Assembly: GCF_036384435.1 (NCBI RefSeq) | Contig: NZ_DASVMI010000030.1 | Location: 68,319-132,318 of the forward strand | Length of the DNA stretch: 64,000 nt | Source: GSA-30 sp036384435 | GTDB taxonomy: Bacteria; Pseudomonadota; Gammaproteobacteria; Xanthomonadales; Rhodanobacteraceae | Direction: 5' to 3' | In this document: piece by piece, positions 61,678 through 64,000 of the stretch | How positions within the stretch are numbered: the stretch's first letter is position 1 | Layout of the letters: each line of letters begins with the position of its first letter | The notes under the pieces: generated by a model | Database searches by the model: none | What the model was told of the DNA's origin: nothing | Seen by the model: the letters and a program-made list of their open reading frames with translations, nothing else | Translations under genes and position numbers: made by a program

Positions 61678-62105
61678 GCAATTTTAAGTGGTGTAGTATG
61701 GTCGAATCCAATTTCTCGCTGACGAAGATCGGATGTGAATAAGCGTCTCTCGGAGAAGTTGATCATAGACTTACCGTCCCGCTCAACGTCGGAAGAAGCT
61801 CATTTCTACGCCGCTCTCGTCGGCCCAACAATCCATCACTTTGTCGGTGAACTTACTTCTCCAGATCATGGCAGGCCGGAGAAACACGCAGCGAGTAAGA
61901 ACATGCTACCGATAGCAGCCGCCTTGCCCTGCAAGAGGCGCGATCAAGGAGCATGGCGCGGGATGGAGACAAAGATGACTAACTCGGGTTTCTACTGGCC
62001 CCTGACTAGGCAAGCCGAGCGTGAAGGCTTCTTTTTGAAAAAGAAGCCCGCGCTGTAAGCGGGCCTCCTTAAAAGCGTCATTACAGTGCTTACCCAGCTC
62101 TTCAC
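61678..62105. other. intergenic region with terminator, no convincing gene
   Basis: 428 bases. Open frames on both strands cross the terminator at 62041-62066 and have no family pattern, so none is called. The region must also carry the promoter for the gene at 61677 unless that gene is read through. Confidence 0.45.
62041..62066 (-). terminator. terminator of the gene at 62106
   Basis: GCCCGC (62046-62051) pairs with GCGGGC (62059-62064); on the minus strand the hairpin is followed by TTCTTTTTC. It lies 40 bases after the minus-strand stop at 62106. Confidence 0.75.
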
Positions 62106-62699
62106 TCAAAGAAGATCTCCCTCTTGAACACCTTCGATGGTTATCTTGAAAGACGCCCCTCTAGATAGTTCCGTTTCGAGCCAGACTTTCCCCTTCGTAG
62201 TACCATCGGAATTTCCGGTAATCGCCTCTGCACGAAATTTTGCGTCAGCCGCTCCTGGGCCCCAGGAAAATATCGACTGGATCATCTCGAACGGCATCGA
62301 CGTCATGCTCTGTAACGGGCAATCACTTAACTCAACCAAAAATCTCCACCCCAAGAAGCTCTTGCTCTCTTCAATGGCTACATCTCGCTTTCTTTCTCGC
62401 TCACCTACGAATCGATTGAAGTCTTCAATGCTGCAAAGGCCTTCCCTCGAGCTCGCATCTTCAAAGCTAAAGACGATCACATCTTTGTTGCGAAGAACGA
62501 TCGATAAGCTATCTATGCCTTTCTTCACCTGATAAAAACTGGCGTCGATCCCAGCCATGAAAAGGTTTATCGGAGAACCATTTATGCCAACCAGACCAAA
62601 CGCTGAAAAATCATCAGCCACAATGGGAATGATAATCTCATTGTTGATAGCCACTCGAGGAGTAATGGGCATATGCGGGATCAAGCTTTTCAGATCCAT
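62106..62699 (-). CDS. hypothetical protein (possible immunity protein)
   Basis: 197 residues from ATG 62699, with AAGG nine bases upstream; the frame to 62732 would need TTG. No signal peptide or membrane segment. Mixed alpha/beta text: RVAINNEIIIPIVADDFSAFGL, SIVLRNKDVIVFSFED, GWRFLVELSDCPLQ and a C-terminal KVWLETELSRGASFKITIEG. No known family recognised. It is monocistronic in appearance, closed by the terminator at 62041, and belongs to the small-gene array behind the toxin-like tail at 63830. Confidence 0.7.
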   Translation of the reverse strand: MDLKSLIPHMPITPRVAINNEIIIPIVADDFSAFGLVGINGSPINLFMAGIDASFYQVKKGIDSLSIVLRNKDVIVFSFEDASSREGLCSIEDFNRFVGERERKRDVAIEESKSFLGWRFLVELSDCPLQSMTSMPFEMIQSIFSWGPGAADAKFRAEAITGNSDGTTKGKVWLETELSRGASFKITIEGVQEGDLL

Positions 62700-62869
62700 C
62701 ACTAAGACCTTCCAAATTTTATCGCGCAACAAGCGTCAATATTTTTCTGCATCACTTTATTGCTCCGCAAAATCCATAGAAATGTCAATAAGAGAATACA
62801 AATATACAGAACAACATATATTCTGATACCTCGCCATATTGCTATAATAAATCGCAATCATTTTTGCCT

Positions 62870-63218
62870 TTACCTCGAAGAGGTCTTTAAAGCATCTTCG
62901 CCTCGATGCAAGCACTCATTTGGTGGCTTGAGCAGATCCTCGGAAGGGAAACAAGCGTCCATCTCCATTCGTGCAATGTCATAGCCGCCGCCAGTAGATT
63001 TTTTAGCCAGGAAAACGCTCACCGCCTGGACCCGGGAGTCCGCTTATCCATTAAAAATGTGTAGCTCTGAAATTCTAAAGATAGGTCACCATTTTCCTCG
63101 CAATAGCCGACCACTTCTCTAACTGAGTGAGGTCAAAATGATCGTACATGAAGCAGCCAATGAGCTCGCTTGACGCAGATGAGCTTCTATCCAAGGCATC
63201 TCTTTCAAGCAGGTCTGT
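62870..63218 (-). pseudogene. decayed gene with two frameshifts
   Basis: Minus-strand text is continuous only across three frames: DLLERDALDRSSSASSELIG through DHFDLTQ; then a shift to VREVVGYCEENGDLSLEFQS and YTFLMDKRTPG; then a shift to VQAVSVFLAKKSTGGGYDIA and MDACFPSEDLLKPPNECLHR, ending at TAA (62870-62872). An in-frame TAG (63219-63221) directly precedes it and no start is visible. Family unknown. It starts five bases after the stop of the pentapeptide gene. Confidence 0.65.
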
Positions 63219-63226
63219 CTAAAAGA

Positions 63227-63640
63227 TCAACTCTTGTTTATCACCTCAAGTCCTGACGGAAACTTTGTCTCATCATCATAAATAAACGACTGGAAAGTTG
63301 ATTGATCAACTTTTGCACCCGAAAAATCAGCACCACTTATATCAACCGCTCCACCCATATTGTCGGCAGCAAAGATGGCTTCGCTTAAATCGGCCCCGGC
63401 GAAATCGCTACCTCTAAAGCTTCCACCCAAAAACCTCACGCTCCTCAATATCGCACCAGAAAATGAAGTATCCGTGGCAGCGACCAGATAAAATTTAGAT
63501 CCAGTCAAATCCGATTCGTCAAATCTTGCATGCCGCATAGAAACACCCTCGAACGACGCGTTTCTTAAAACGGCACCTTGAATATCGCATTCATCAAGAC
63601 TGCCAACTGTAAAACGGGGTACCGAATATTCGTCACTCAT
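63227..63640 (-). CDS. pentapeptide repeat protein
   Basis: 137 residues from ATG 63640 (AAGG about ten bases upstream). A run of A(D/N)LxX-type units forms a right-handed quadrilateral beta-helix: VLRNASF, VSMRHARF, DESDLTGSKF, FSGAILRSVRF, SFRGSDFAGADLSEAIF, DISGADFSGAKV. About eight to ten units. Such proteins bind partners such as gyrase or act as immunity or scaffold proteins. It stands first after the toxin-like tail at 63830, which would be the cognate-immunity position. Confidence 0.85.
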   Translation of the reverse strand: MSDEYSVPRFTVGSLDECDIQGAVLRNASFEGVSMRHARFDESDLTGSKFYLVAATDTSFSGAILRSVRFLGGSFRGSDFAGADLSEAIFAADNMGGAVDISGADFSGAKVDQSTFQSFIYDDETKFPSGLEVINKS

Positions 63641-63765
63641 CAACCAATCCCTTCATTAGTTTCAATATTCCACGACCACTTTAAGGCGACAAGGTGTACC
63701 CTCCCCTCATAGCGTAGTTAAAGATCGAAAAGGTGTCGCAAGCCAAACACAATAGCAGCCTTAAG

Positions 63766-63791
63766 ATAAAAAGAGGCCCGCTAGCTGCGGC
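63766..63791 (-). terminator. weak terminator after the toxin-like tail
   Basis: CCGC (63778-63781) pairs with GCGG (63787-63790); on the minus strand CCTCTTTTTATC follows. The stem is only four base pairs. Confidence 0.35.
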
Positions 63792-63829
63792 GAGTCCCGA
63801 TTGCTATCTGGCAAGACTTTAAGTCGACT

Positions 63830-64000
63830 TCAGGGAACCTCGAATAACTGAAGTTTGGCGCTGTCGAGTTGTGCAAAAGAGCGATCCGGTAAGTATGTGC
63901 ACCCGATTTTCTTGTCCGCAGAACTAAAAAGCGGGTGCTTGCGTCCTTCGCGCGCCTGCCGACCTAGAAGGTCTGCACAGCCCGCTGCTGTAGACGTGCC
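63830..64000 (-). CDS. C-terminal end of a protein entering from the right (toxin-tip candidate)
   Basis: The minus strand is open from the window edge (64000) to TGA at 63830-63832, giving 56 residues without a start. It reads CADLLGRQAREGRKHPLF, then SSADKKIGCTYLPDRSFAQL and ends LQLFEVP. I do not recognise the domain. A C-terminus followed by small same-strand orphan genes, with several decayed, is typical of RHS, VgrG-linked or CDI-type toxins and their immunity genes, so I suggest a toxin tip; the upstream sequence is needed to decide. Confidence 0.5.
   Translation of the reverse strand, partial: GTSTAAGCADLLGRQAREGRKHPLFSSADKKIGCTYLPDRSFAQLDSAKLQLFEVP

Noticed and set aside
61735..62058. 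107-codon plus-strand ORF with GTG start
   Set aside because: It crosses the terminator hairpin of the minus-strand gene at 62106, its end is made of the A/T tract codons, and there is no ribosome site or family pattern.
61906..62109. 67-codon minus-strand ORF after the 62106 gene
   Set aside because: It runs through the same terminator and has no protein-like pattern.
1..64000. CRISPR array, tRNA, rRNA or intact insertion sequence
   Set aside because: No regularly spaced direct repeats, no cloverleaf or rRNA blocks, and no transposase with inverted ends were seen.

Overview
This 64 kb window is GC-rich, gene-dense chromosomal DNA. Several features point to a gamma-proteobacterium of the Xanthomonadales, most likely a Rhodanobacteraceae (Dyella/Luteibacter-like) genome: many SDR/LysR pairs, secreted proteins of the kind common in that order, Xanthomonad-type extragenic repeats, and the remains of a TonB-receptor/glycoside-hydrolase locus. 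The taxonomy is inferred from style; there is no rRNA marker gene. I saw no tRNA, rRNA, CRISPR array or intact insertion sequence.

Left third (1-27 kb) is housekeeping and accessory metabolism. It opens with the 3' end of a GlxA-type AraC regulator, an SDR and two tandem tautomerases, followed by an exported DJ-1/PfpI protein with a second, paralogous SDR. A sulfur/persulfide operon (MBL dioxygenase-like hydrolase plus two YeeE/YedE channel halves, all ATGA-coupled) faces a two-cysteine ArsR repressor of the BigR/SqrR type. Then come a HIT protein, an SDR/LysR divergent pair, a GH30 glycosidase, a DUF2442 protein, a DUF1737 protein and a 5'-truncated GH2 gene fused by deletion to what looks like a TonB-receptor leader. 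Next are a DhaK-DhaL kinase, a membrane acyltransferase, and a GntR-ABC transporter operon with a clear promoter and operator. A Suppressor-of-fused-like protein, a LysR regulator, a CmcJ/NvfI oxidoreductase with a DsbA-like isomerase, a GNAT and a SRPBCC protein complete this part.

Centre (27.7-42.2 kb): one 3582-residue NRPS, C-A-T-C-A-T-C-A-T-TD, with a reductive release domain. Reading the binding-pocket residues gives a probable basic residue, proline and phenylalanine, so an acylated tripeptide aldehyde or alcohol is the likely kind of product. A lipoprotein, an O-methyltransferase, a divergent TetR regulator and an MFS exporter follow and may serve it. A long palindrome lies in the AT-rich stretch upstream.

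Right part (42-57 kb): a secreted protein of unknown family, a lipoprotein, a Gfo/Idh/MocA oxidoreductase, an AhpD-like protein, an SDR/LysR pair, a DHA2 MFS pump, a second Suppressor-of-fused-like protein with a YdfG dehydrogenase, an exported ClpP-like (COG3904-like) protein, and a LysR/DMT pair.

Far right: 54.8-60.6 kb holds a cassette of ABC exporter and HPr-kinase-like protein (minus strand) divergent from a B12-binding radical SAM enzyme and an NTP_transf_5-type nucleotidyltransferase (plus strand). This resembles a peptide natural-product (RiPP-like) cluster without recognised cyclase genes; a 23-codon ORF whose stop overlaps the radical SAM ribosome-binding site is a candidate precursor or leader. 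From 60.8 kb to the edge, all genes and gene remnants lie on the minus strand, GC content falls, and two decayed genes alternate with small intact ones behind the C-terminal tail of a protein entering from the right. This is the usual look of a polymorphic-toxin tip followed by an immunity-gene array.
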